From Tritrichomonas musculus (Eukaryota > Parabasalia > Tritrichomonadida > Tritrichomonadidae): DNA of 64,000 bases. The position numbers were made by a program, and so were the translations under genes. Shown one piece after another: positions 1 to 10,369 of the stretch (position 1 is its first letter; every line of letters starts with the position of its first letter). The stretch is taken from NCBI GenBank assembly GCA_039105265.1, contig JAPFFF010000014.1:1426001-1490000 (forward strand). Reading direction: 5' to 3'. Under the pieces are notes generated by a model. The model was not told the DNA's origin, made no database searches, and was given only the letters and a program-made list of their open reading frames with translations.

Positions 1-2034
1 TAGCAGCAATTTCTTTAGCATAAGCTGTTACAACCGTTTCTGCAGTTTTGGTTGTCCATTTTCTAATCATGTCACTGCTTAACGCTGATCCTTGGGTCAA
101 AGTTTGAAGCATTTGCATAATGCTATTAGATATCTCCTTAACATAAAGTGATTGATCTAGAGCAATGTTTGAAAATGAAGAAAATTCTGAATCAGCTAGA
201 TCATTTTGGTCGGTATTTGATGCATTCCATCCTTTTTCATTATGAAGGCCATTAAGAAGTTGTAATGATTTCATTGACATTACTGAAAGAATTTTGTGCT
301 CGATAACATCTTTAACACACTGGATTGATGGTGATGAAAAATCATTTTTAATTGTTCTTGCATTTATCTCAAATGTTTTTAATTTCTTTTCTTGAGAAAC
401 TTGATTCATGTAAAGAACCAGTAAGTTGCTAATAAACATTGTTTGTCTGTTATTATCATCAGAAGATGAATTTGTGTTTTTTTGTGTCGGAAGTGGCAAT
501 CCTGAAGGTGGAGGTTTGCTTGATGAAGCATTGTGGGATTCTTCCTCAAGGTGATACTGCAATTCAAACGTAAATATATTAATTACTTGATTCATGTAAT
601 TTCCGATGAAATCAATACAATTGGTTGGATCCCTTGCCAAAACTTTAATCCATTCAAGTGCTCTCGATGAAATTGCTGTGCATATTTCGAGCATTTTTGG
701 ATCATAGTTATCACTTTTCAAAGCAGTTTCGTTGTCAGATTTATCACTCGTACTTATAATATTGCTTGATTTTGTATTCTTACTAGTCAAAAATTCAGTT
801 GAACGGCTTGGTGAAGGAAATTGCTGTTGTTTTGAAAGATTGCCTGATGTGCTTGATTTCGGAAGGGTTTGGTGATTTTGAATAGTACTTTTTGGTAAAC
901 TTGAGTTTAGAAAGATTTTAAGAGCTTCTGGAAACTGATTTTGAATTCGGGTAATGTTTCCTTTGAAAATATTATTGTTATGAATAATGTTTGTGGTAAA
1001 ATCACGAATCATTCCAACAATGGTTGCCAAGTCATCAAACTTAGAAGTTGTGAGGAATGTTTTGGCATGACTGTCAATTGATGGGGAAATAACATCTTCA
1101 AAAATACGAAGAAGTTCGTCTGTAATAATTTTTGAATCAATAGGCAACACTGGATTTAATGATAATGATTTGTTTCTAAAAGATAATCGTGAATTTTCTT
1201 CTGCTTTGATAGTTGTAAGCGAGACTGTCCATTTTGAAAAATTAGATAAGTAATCATTGCACTTTTTCAAGCACATTGGAAGCCAGTCCGTGATTGGTAG
1301 AGGAGGATCGCAATCATAAGAAACTCTCTCTTTGTCAATTTGCTGTCGAAAAGTTTTAAAAATAGAGTCAAGTGGAAGATCTTTTAAGCCAATCTGCTGA
1401 CTATAAAGGGTATATCTTGAAAAAGTATCAGAATTCATGCGTAAGCAAGCTGAATTCAATTCAGGGTTGATTCGATTTCCAAGGGTTTTTTGAATTGAAG
1501 AGAGACTATTTTTAATTGAATCGAATTTTGATATTGATGATAAAGATTCAGATGCAATTGAAACATTTTTGTATCTTTCACAAACAGATTTAAGATCTCC
1601 AATAGCTGCGCTAGCTTGTAATTGCTGCAAATCTGTTTCAATATCAATTCCATGCTGAAGTTTATCTGAGGCATCCTTTAAACGGTCACGCTTAATTTTT
1701 AAATTTGATAGTTCGCTAATTTTATCTGGGGCAGCATTATCTGATTTAAATTTATAGCCGGAATTTGTTAGTAATCGAAGAGAACTTGAAAGATCATTAA
1801 CAGAATCAGAAATATGCTTAAGTTTTGCCATTGCTTGTGGAAGTGCATCAACAAGCCCTCGAATATTTTGATCTGTAGTTTGAGAAATATCTCGACTATT
1901 CATTTGAAGTCGAATTAAAAGTTGATTTGCTGCATCTTCGTAATGTTTGACATTTTCGCTTTCTTTGTAATCAATATTTTTATTTATCCAGTCATCAACA
2001 TCAAAATTTGGGTCTTTAAAAGAGTCATACATTT
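1..2034 (-). CDS. COG7: COG7, conserved oligomeric Golgi complex subunit 7 (3' end beyond window, one frame break)
   Basis: A subunit of the Golgi-associated COG tethering complex, which handles retrograde vesicle traffic within the Golgi. The coding strand starts with ATG at 2034 and gives a short N-terminus with NFDVDDWINK, resembling the FDV-x-x-WIN start typical of COG7. That frame then meets an A7 run (T at 1977-1983). From there about 650 codons continue in a different frame, open to the window edge, beginning NIDYKESENVKHYEDAANQL and rich in helical segments with Ser/Asn/Gln-rich linkers (about 580-880). In the downstream frame a stop lies just upstream of the A run, so the conserved N-terminus can only be joined across it. 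The gene is missing its C-terminus because the window ends. The family call rests on the N-terminus and general make-up. The frame break may be a homopolymer sequencing error, a real lesion, or slippage. Confidence 0.7.
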
Positions 2035-2118
2035 AAAAAATTGAATGAAAAATTTTGTTGAATTTGAACATGAAAAAACAAAAATGAAATATATTTGAAA
2101 AAAAAAAAAAAATATTTT

Positions 2119-2934
2119 TTATTTACCAAACATCTTTGCATAAATCTGATTTTTTCTGGAATTTTCTGGTTTTTCGTATTCATTTAAGCGATTATTCAGC
2201 TCAATAAATTGAGGACTATTCTTTGTAACGCCAAGACCAAGGAGAATTGCCTGTCTAGCCTTATCAAAATCTTTAAGTTCAACTAGAGCTTCTGCTTTTC
2301 TGAATAAAGCTCGAGCATCTCCGCTTTCGTATTTTAACACATATTCAGCCTTCTTTAAAGATTTACCCCAATTTTTCTGTAATCCATAGCAAATTGCTAG
2401 GTTTCTTGATAATTGTATTTTTAATTTTTGTGATTCGTCATTAACCCATTCATCAACAACGTGAAATGCACGTCTGTATAATGCTATGGCTTCATCATAT
2501 TTTCCTGTTTTGAAAAATTCTTTTGCTTCATCATTCATTTCTTTAGCTCTTTTATCTGCGTCGAGTGCGTTGTAAAACTTTTCTCGAATATCAAAAAGCT
2601 CGATATCAAATTCAAGAACTGCATTTGGTGGAATTGTTGGATCACGTCCTTTCTCCCCATAACCGTATTCAGGTCCAATTGTAAATGTTGATATTTCGCC
2701 AAGACGCATTGAAGAAACTGCTGCTGTTAATCCATCTATAACTTCTTCTTTTCCAAGTAAGAATTTAAATTTTTTGCCGTTAATCTTTGAAGAATCGAAG
2801 ACAACGCCTGAATCTTTAATTCTTCCTTCATAAATTAAAACCACTCTTTCCCCAGGCTTTGGAGCAGGCCCATTTCCTTCTTTATGAATTACCTTTGTTA
2901 CTTTATGATCAGGAGTTACGTTAATAATTTTCAT
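2119..2934 (-). CDS. FKBP-type peptidyl-prolyl isomerase with TPR repeats
   Basis: A 271-residue protein likely to catalyse proline cis/trans isomerisation and to dock on an Hsp90/Hsp70-type partner. Residues about 23-115 form an FKBP domain, with VVLIYEGRIKDSGVVFDSS at its start, the GKEEVIDGL segment that places the active-site isoleucine/valine and tryptophan region (leucine here instead of Trp), and a GYGEKG loop followed by IPPNAVLEFDIELFDI. Residues about 130-265 are helical TPR repeats (AKEFFKTGKYDEAIALYRRA; RNLAICYGLQKNWGKSLKKA; ARALFRKAEALVELKDFDKA). The layout is that of FKBP4/5-like immunophilins, but with one FKBP domain instead of two. The ATG at 2934 is the first in frame. The gene lies 84 bp upstream of COG7 on the same strand. 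Confidence 0.9.
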   Translation of the reverse strand: MKIINVTPDHKVTKVIHKEGNGPAPKPGERVVLIYEGRIKDSGVVFDSSKINGKKFKFLLGKEEVIDGLTAAVSSMRLGEISTFTIGPEYGYGEKGRDPTIPPNAVLEFDIELFDIREKFYNALDADKRAKEMNDEAKEFFKTGKYDEAIALYRRAFHVVDEWVNDESQKLKIQLSRNLAICYGLQKNWGKSLKKAEYVLKYESGDARALFRKAEALVELKDFDKARQAILLGLGVTKNSPQFIELNNRLNEYEKPENSRKNQIYAKMFGK

Positions 2935-3346
2935 TTAGTTGATTTTACTAAAAAAATGTGATATGGTTGAAAATTATGATTTTTTTATCGTTAGGGATTT
3001 GATAGAATTTTCAATTTATCGGTTATTTGTTTTAATTGAAAAAATCAGTCCTAAATTCAAAAGAAATTTTAACGATTATATTTGAAACTAAATTTATAAG
3101 TTTATATTTTTTTTTCTTTTGTTATCTTTTGAATTTAGTTTCAAAAATGAAAGTATGATGGGACTTTGGATTGGTGCCATTAGAATAAGCCATTTGAAAA
3201 ATTGATTGTCCTGGTCACCAAATTGGATTACTTTTTACTTTTTATTAAATTTTGAGAATGAATCTGGAATCCAAAAAATACACTAGAAATAAAACCATCA
3301 AACGTGAACTCTTCATTTTTTTTTTTTTTTTTTTTGGGTAGTGACC
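2935..3346. other. Intergenic stretch, nothing coding
   Basis: AT-rich DNA between the FKBP gene and the first transposon copy. It holds a T20 run at 3316-3335 directly before the transposon end. I see no gene or RNA. Confidence 0.6.
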
Positions 3347-4643
3347 AAAGTAGCACGACTTTGGCGGTTTTTGAAAATCGTCGTTTCGACTTCATATTGA
3401 AATATTATATACTATATTGGTTTTTAAGCAAGTTTTATATAGACCAAAAAAAAAAAAAAAATCTATCGTAGGGGAAAAACATTATTCATGTTTTAAAAAT
3501 CCAAGTTATCAAAAAGTTTAACTTTTCAGAACTAACGTACGATTTTTAAGGACGAACTCCGATCTGAAACTTTTTGAATGCTATTTCAAATTTTTTCTTA
3601 AATTTTTGAAAGAGTCTTCCAAAAAAACGATTTGTTTTATGGCTTTCAAATTATCAATAGCTTTTCATATTTGGGGAAAATATATAAAATATTTGGAATT
3701 TTCATTTTATCCCAGAATCATTAAAAATTAAGATAAAAAAATTTTGAGATATATGCCAAATTTCGGATGTAAACAATGAGCAATGTTTATTAAAAAATAA
3801 AAAGATAAATAATAAGAATATCATGTGCAGACCAAAGTTAATATGATTAATGTAATTAACTGTACTTTCATAAAGAAATAAATTGCATTTAATAGGCTCA
3901 ACAGCCAACAAAAACTTTTTTTCTAGCAGCATTCGGGATTTTAGGAGTTTACATTTTAAAAATTCAGAATATTTTACATATGGCTGTGATAACAAAATGA
4001 AATTCGATTAATTGCATTTGTGAGAAAAAAAGCAAAAAAAAAGTAAACCCATCGAAAAACTCGGATCTTCATCTATATAGTGCTTTATAAAAATGTTGAA
4101 TATGCGAAAGTATTTATTTTTGGAACAAGAATATTTGGTACATATAATTTTGTTTTTTATTGATCTAAGCTGAGATTGGAATGCGATAATTTCAAAAAAA
4201 ATTGTTTTTGTTTTTGTTGACGCCAAAATAATAATATTTCTATTATGAATTCTTTAATTGCAACTGGTTTATAATGCTCAATAAAGCTTGAAACAAAAAA
4301 AAAAGATCAAAATATTTTTGGTCTAAAATTTTATAAATAATCATTCAAATTTTTTTTATATATTCAAAAGTTCAAAAATAAAATTTTGCTTATTGAAAAA
4401 TGTGAGTATACGCCGATGATCCTTTCAAAAAATAAAAAAATAAATTTGTTTTTTTTTATTTTCAATAAAGATATTTTATATAATTTTATCATTTAATATT
4501 TATCTATAATGATGTATAATATTGTATTTTGGATAATAAATCTATTAAACATATTTTTAATAAAAAAATTCTGATTTTTATTAATTCAATACATTATAGA
4601 AATTTCAAACAAATAAATAAATAAATAAAAATTATTTTCTTCA

Positions 4644-5828
4644 ATGAAAAGAGGCGGAAAGGAATTTCGGGCATCAAGTTATGATGAACTTATTTTACGA
4701 AATATAAAAAAACCTAAAAAATTGGAAAGCATTAAAAAAAAAGTTCAAATGATATTTTCAATATTAGCATGCGGACTTGGCTACAGTGTTGTATCTGAAT
4801 TTTGCGAATATAATGACTTCCCTATTATCAGTGAATCAATGTTTTACGACTACCTGCATTTCTTTGATCAAAAACTTGATGTTTTATCCGGCCAAATATG
4901 CTCAGAAAAGCTCAAAGATGCTTTATCTAACGAACAATTTATCGTTGGATTTGATGCAGGATGGGCGCATAAAAGAAACGCAAATCAGTGCATAGGAGTT
5001 TTAATGGATCTGTTGACTGGGTTAATAATTTCATTTCAAATAATACATCATGGTCCTGAAAATTCAGAAAATATCACTTCAACTCAAGTACATTCAAAAA
5101 GTTTTGAAAAAATTGCACTTGAAAAAATTTTAAATAAAATTCAAATAAGTGATGAAATTAAAATGATTTTTGTTCATGATTGTGATATATCGGCAGATTC
5201 AATTGTTTCAAAAAAGTATCCATTTTGCGATATAAAGTATGATCCGAATCACTATGTTAAAACGCAAAAATCCATTATTGATTCTTATTGTTCAGAAGAT
5301 AAATTATTAAAGAAATTTAATGAAAAAATAAAAAATTTTTATTCAGATTTGATGCACGATACAGAAAAAAACATTGAAACAAAAATGGAAAAATGGAAAA
5401 ATATGGTCAATTATTTTATTACAAACCAAAACTGGTCTGAAAAAGAGAATTCAGACACTATTCAAAATTTGAAAAATTTAATTGATGAACTCTCAGAAAG
5501 TTTCTCAAAAATTGATCCGTTATATACAACAAATGGCTGTGAGTCTTTTAACCATTCTCGTGCTATGCTTGCAAACAAAGATATTGCATGGAGACTTACA
5601 TGGCGTATTAGAGCCTTTATATCAATCATTAGATGGAATTGTGATAATTGGGTTGAGGTCATTTTGAATGAATTTCAAATTTTCAATATAAACGATTCAA
5701 TTGCCAAAAGAAAAAAAATGGTTAGAAAAAACAAAAGAATTATTGAAAAAACTACTAAATATAAAAAAGAAAGAGCAATTTATATAAAGAACAAAAAAAA
5801 TAAATATGTTGCCAAAAAAAAACGATAA
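4644..5828 (+). CDS. DDE-type transposase (Kolobok/MULE-like)
   Basis: A 394-residue protein likely to cut and rejoin the ends of the 3.2 kb TTAA transposon around it. Visible motifs fit an RNase-H-fold DDE core: an aspartate in VGFDAGWAHKRNANQCIG (D104, followed by Trp and Lys-Arg as in DGTWQKRG-type transposases), then FVHDCDISADS (D179 or D181), then TTNGCESFNHSR (E300, like the NES(L/F)N motif of that class). The N-terminal 90 residues are basic and helical and may bind DNA; the last 50 are extremely Lys-rich. The ATG at 4644 follows a short ATAA microsatellite. The frame is unbroken, so the copy may be young. It ends right after an A9 run (5814-5822), where another frame continues with protein-like sequence (next entry). 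The superfamily assignment is tentative. Confidence 0.75.
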   Translation: MKRGGKEFRASSYDELILRNIKKPKKLESIKKKVQMIFSILACGLGYSVVSEFCEYNDFPIISESMFYDYLHFFDQKLDVLSGQICSEKLKDALSNEQFIVGFDAGWAHKRNANQCIGVLMDLLTGLIISFQIIHHGPENSENITSTQVHSKSFEKIALEKILNKIQISDEIKMIFVHDCDISADSIVSKKYPFCDIKYDPNHYVKTQKSIIDSYCSEDKLLKKFNEKIKNFYSDLMHDTEKNIETKMEKWKNMVNYFITNQNWSEKENSDTIQNLKNLIDELSESFSKIDPLYTTNGCESFNHSRAMLANKDIAWRLTWRIRAFISIIRWNCDNWVEVILNEFQIFNINDSIAKRKKMVRKNKRIIEKTTKYKKERAIYIKNKKNKYVAKKKR

Positions 5829-6153
5829 ACATGCACACAAATATAAAAACGAGGTAAAAAATCAAAAAAACAAAATTAAAAAAGCAAAAGTTACCAAATT
5901 TTCTCCTATGCAGCTTCGTATAATTGAAGTAATGAAATATTTAACTTCTGAAGCTAAGCCTTATGTTTCTGAGATTCTAATAAAAAATAAAATTAATTCC
6001 TATTATCAAGCATATAACAGAAGCTTCTCTAATCAAGTGATTAAGAGCCAATTAACGAGAATGGTGAATGATGATATCATTTGTAAAAAAAGAAACAGTT
6101 ATGCCATTTTGGCTAGTTTGGAGCAAATTAATCAAATAATTAAAAATTCTTAA
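5806..6153 (+). CDS. Second reading frame of the transposon, winged-helix-like C-terminal extension
   Basis: An open frame of about 110 codons that overlaps the 3' end of the transposase in another frame. It has no good ATG of its own near the start (the first is about 5907). Its basic start continues the Lys-rich composition of the transposase C-terminus, and the two frames meet at the A9 run at 5814-5822. Residues such as MQLRIIEVMKYLTSEA and QVIKSQLTRMVNDDIICKK look like a winged-helix DNA-binding fold (inference). Most likely this is the true C-terminus of the transposase, reached by slippage on the A run or separated from it by an indel. It could also be a separate short protein. Confidence 0.45.
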   Translation: MLPKKNDKHAHKYKNEVKNQKNKIKKAKVTKFSPMQLRIIEVMKYLTSEAKPYVSEILIKNKINSYYQAYNRSFSNQVIKSQLTRMVNDDIICKKRNSYAILASLEQINQIIKNS

Positions 6154-7135
6154 ATTTTTGGTTGGTTTTAATGGAATCCAAACAAAAGAAAACAAGAAAA
6201 ATTCATTTTATTAAAAAAAAATTCAAATAAAAATAATTGTTTTTTTTTTTTTTTTTCAATGCTTTACGGTATTCAAAAAATCGAATTTTTATTTTTGGTA
6301 GAAAAAGAATAATTTATAAAAGAAATAAAACGTTTTTAATATATTTTTAAAATATACGCATTGAATAAAAAAGATATATTTAATATTTCTATTATTTATG
6401 ATGATAGCTTTGATAATTCAATTTGAAATTTCAAATGAGAATTTGCTAAATAAGATAACAATGATGCATATTGCCTTTACAGTAGTAAATTCGAATTACT
6501 GAATCCAAAAAACGAATATTATTGTTAGAAATTCGGTATATTTGTATCGTTCATGCTGCGATATTATCGTCTCTTCAAAAAAGTTATAAACTGGCTAGAT
6601 TGATGCATATATATTTATATTCAAATTGATCAATGGTTCTATTTATCGATTTGAGCATTAAAAAATGATTTTTTTAAAAAATTAGTTAAATTTGATTAAA
6701 TTCAATACCCTATCAATTTTTTGTATGTGTCCTCACAATCAATATCCTAGGTCATCCTTAATTCTAAACTTTTTTACAGGTTTGATAGAAGTGGTGTAAA
6801 TACACTGAAATAAATCGATTTATCGACAAATGAAAGAAAAATATCAAAGTATAAAAATAATTCAAAAAGTTGACAAATTGAACGATATTTTATTTATTAT
6901 ACTCAATTTTTTTTATATTATTCATTTATCATTCTGAATTTACTTATGTATTTAGTCATTTTAGAAATGAATTTTCCTTATATTAAAGATAATAATATGT
7001 TTTACTATTAAAATATAATATTAAAAAATCATAGAACCTCCAAACATCATTAAATCACATAAATATCCCAATTAATTGATTTATTCAACTGATAAATGAT
7101 TATATTTGCTTGATATAATTACATTTAATAATTAT

Positions 7136-8435
7136 AGAGGTATTCATGTAGAGAAATTGACGAAATATTGTAATATTGATCATATTTTCTTTATTTTTAT
7201 TTTGTTACTAAGAATATACTTTAATGGATAAGAATTTTATACTCCTATTTTTGAGATATTTCTATTTTCATTTTTCTGAATAAAAATCGTTTTATAATTG
7301 AGAGGCTATATAATTTTTTTTTTATAAAAATTGATGAAATATAAATATATATATATAGTTTTGTTTTATTAATTATTATAGAATATATATCTTGATAACA
7401 TATTAATACTTATATGTTTAAAAAACATTTATTTTCTAGAGATACACTTGTTTATATTGTATTCTATTTTTAATAAATTTTTAACTTTTTCAGTTATTAT
7501 ATTTTTAATATTGAAATAATAAACATTTTATATCCTAGTAATATTTTGATTAAAACATTATTTTATTTTATATATATAATAGATATTATTATTTATATAC
7601 TTTTAAAATTTTATATTTAAGTTTTACATAATATATTAGATAGATAAATTAACAAATAAAAAATGAAAAATTCAATTAAACGATGATTATCAATTGAATT
7701 TCTAAAAAAATATGTTGCTTTGTATTGTGATTATTTTTTGGTTTTCAATATATTAAATATTATAATTATTTTTATAATATAGTAATTAATAATTATACTT
7801 TATAAAAAATATTTTTAATAATATTTATATGAAGATGAGCAAATTTATATTTTTCAATAATCACTTCACTATTAACCTCACTTCACCGAAAATAATCATC
7901 TCACGTCACTAAAAAACAATAACGTACAAAAATACGATGAAAAATATTTCAAAATAATGCAAAATATTAATTACATTTTTCTTTAAAATGAGAGTATAAA
8001 GTAACTTATATACATAATAAAATATATATAAATATTAATTACTATTATATTGTACAATTAGTATATAATTATATCGTAAATTAATTGAGAAATAAGTCAT
8101 TTTCTTTATTTTTTTATGTGAATTAATATTTAAATCTATATATGGCTAATAAAATGGAAATACAACAGATAATATATTTTATAAATAAAATACAAAACAT
8201 TATTATTAATTTGTAAATCATAAGTATTTTATTTGACCCGAGATATAGACGAAACATTATTTTTTAAATGGTTTTTAAATTCTCAACATCCGTTAAAACC
8301 AATTATGGCAAATGTCAGTATTGGATATATAGAAGTGAATAATCTTAATATTTTTTCATAAGATAAAATATTCATTCAATTAAAGTAAAAATAAAAAAAT
8401 CAAATAACGAGTTTTCACTTCACATGAATACCTCT
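7136..8435 (+). mobile_element. E2: 1.3 kb non-autonomous element, 8-bp target duplication (hAT-like)
   Basis: The ends are perfect 14-bp inverted repeats, AGAGGTATTCATGT. It is flanked by a perfect 8-bp duplication ATAATTAT (7128-7135 and 8436-8443). The inverted E1 copy near 21290 reads through the same place with a single copy of the site, confirming the insertion. It has no coding capacity and is very AT-rich. The 8-bp duplication suggests the hAT superfamily. The termini resemble those of E7 at 9201-10361 (AGAGGCAT). Confidence 0.8.
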
Positions 8436-9044
8436 ATAATTATCTGTTATAATTTTTCAGAAAAAATTGATTTTTCTAAAAAGATCTAAATTCATGCAAT
8501 TATTACTGTTTCAACTCCAAAATGCGAATAATATATTGAATATGTTCTATTAAATAAATATTTCTTAAAAATATTATATTTCTTAATTAAAATTCACTAT
8601 CAAAAAAACAATAAATATAATCTAATAGAATTATTAACACTAATTGTCGTACAAAATAAAATATTGTTGTAAATAAATACATAGCAAAAAGGATTATTCC
8701 TCAGGATTACAGAAACTAAAAAAAAGATATGGAAATTTTTTAGTTAACTATAAGTTTTATTTTAAAGGCATAATATCATTTTATCATTTAGTACTAAAAA
8801 TAAATTTCAAAATTATTAATCTACATGTCCTTTGGATGATCAAAAAAAAATATCATTATGCAATTATTTCAACACACTTTAGATAATTACGTAATATATC
8901 ATTATATATTATTTTATCTAATATAAAGAACTAACATATTTCAAGAATTTTGCTTTTTCTTGTTTTTATAATAAGATATAAAAGCATTTTTAAACTTTTT
9001 TAACGTACGAAAAACGGTTACCCTTGCTCCTTTGAGCGACCGTT

Positions 9045-9046
<2 letters not shown>

Positions 9047-9108
<62 letters not shown>
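9047..9108 (+). repeat. 62-base poly-T tract
   Basis: An uninterrupted run of 62 T directly after the right end of the left E1 copy. Its length in the assembly is unlikely to be exact. Confidence 0.9.
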
Positions 9109-9109
<1 letters not shown>

Positions 9110-9200
9110 AATTAATATTAAATTGTAAATAAACTAAAATTGTAATTGCTAAAATCCATCAAAAAAACACTCTTCGAATAAATCAATAACTTAATGAAAC

Positions 9201-10361
9201 AGAGGCATGTCAACCAAAATTCTACTCGATAAATTTTTTTGAAAATGATAATATAAGATTTAAATGATGCATATTAAAACTTTTCCTCTTGAGCAAACGA
9301 AAACTTCTATACAGTTTTTAGTTTTCATTCAAATCATCATTTTTAACTCAATATCTTCAATTCAAAAAGTAGAGGTATTCAAATTTGATTTATTGAAAAA
9401 TGAATTCTCTTTCATTTTTGATAGGATCATGATTGAATACCATTTCAATTTGAGAGAATATTTATTGAATAGCTTTTCAATTTGAGAAGAACAAATAAGT
9501 TTTATTTATAACTTGAAAATTGAATTAATAAAAACTTATTTTATGATATAAATATACTTAGATATTAATTATGAATTTATAAAAGTAGTTTTATTTGCCT
9601 ACCACAAAAATTATAAAATAAATATTTTAAAATATTTTATTTTGCTTTTACAAAGTAAGTAAAATCATTATTTGATTCATAATAAAGAAGTATATAATTT
9701 TTATTAATTAAAAAAATAAATTTCTGCTCTAATATTCTCAAATATTTATTTAAAATATAATTATTTGAAAAAGTTCGATCGGTAAATATAAAAAATGATT
9801 TATTTCAAAATTTTTTTTATATAATTTTAAAGTAAAATGAAATGAATTTATCATAAGTTCTATAAATCCTCTAAAAAGCATATTTTGAGCACTAATTATA
9901 TTTTATTTTTTCAATGAACTATCAATTGAATTGAAAGTATAATATTAATGTATATTGAAACATATAAAAGAAAATCCCAATATAATTATTAAAATGGCTG
10001 TTTTATTTTGATTAAAAAATGAAATATGATTAGTATCACAGCTATTTGAAAATAAGACGTTTTATGTTTAGATATTTAAAGAACGTATAGAGTAATCATA
10101 AAAACATTAGTAATTTGTTAATATTATTAAGTTATAAATGTAAAGAATCTTGGATTTTATATTTCTATAAAGTGGATAAAATAAAAAACCAAAATTGATG
10201 TTTTTTACCTAAAAACTATTAATTTTTATTATATAAACTAAATAATTGGATTCCAAAGATCATAAATACATTCTTCTTTTTTATATTAATCTTTTATAAT
10301 TGGACTTATCTTATTTTCTACTTTCACTTTTTGAGAGCTTTTTTTTGGTTGATATGCCTCT
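9201..10361 (+). mobile_element. E7: 1.16 kb non-autonomous element, 8-bp target duplication (hAT-like)
   Basis: The ends are AGAGGCATGTCAACCAAAA and, on the opposite strand, AGAGGCATATCAACCAAAA (18 of 19 match). A perfect 8-bp duplication AATGAAAC flanks it (9193-9200 and 10362-10369). It has no convincing gene; the 73-codon open frame inside it is A/T-driven. The first eight bases match the E2 end except one (AGAGGYAT), so E2 and E7 are probably mobilised by related transposases. Confidence 0.8.
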
Positions 10362-10369
10362 AATGAAAC

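Larger units (their letters stand above)
3550..6757 (+). mobile_element. TTAA-flanked DNA transposon (Kolobok/MULE-like transposase) inserted in E1
   Basis: A 3.2 kb insertion flanked on both sides by TTAA (3546-3549 and 6758-6761). The ends GGACGAACTCCGAT and, on the other strand, GGATGACCTAGGAT are imperfect inverted repeats (10 of 14). The right E1 copy lacks this DNA and reads straight across the site, which fixes both boundaries independently. It carries the DDE transposase at 4644-5828 and a short second frame. TTAA duplication is known for piggyBac and Kolobok families; the transposase looks closer to Kolobok/MULE enzymes. The 3550-4643 and 6154-6757 stretches are non-coding. Confidence 0.75.
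3347..9033 (+). mobile_element. E1 left copy: non-autonomous DNA transposon with two nested insertions
   Basis: One of two copies of an element of about 1.17 kb (excluding insertions); the other is inverted at 20692-22946. The ends are similar but not identical inverted repeats: AAAGTAGCACGACTTTGGCG at the left, and AAAGGAGCACGGGTAACCG-like on the other strand at the right (here with one difference). Its parts are 3347-3545, 6762-7135 and 8444-9033; the rest is inserted DNA. By eye the first part is about 95% identical to the right copy. It has no coding capacity of its own. The flanks TAGTGACC and GAGCGACC match at 6 of 8 positions, so its target duplication is degraded or absent. The right copy has a perfect 9-bp duplication, which suggests a Mutator-like (MULE) family (inference). 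Confidence 0.8.

Noticed and set aside
3702-4226. Two short minus-strand open frames (97 and 72 codons) inside the TTAA transposon
   Set aside because: The composition follows the local A/T bias, there is no domain, and they lie in the non-coding left part of the transposon.
9264-9485. 73-codon open frame inside E7
   Set aside because: Phe/Ile/Asn-rich sequence expected from AT-rich DNA, within a non-autonomous element.
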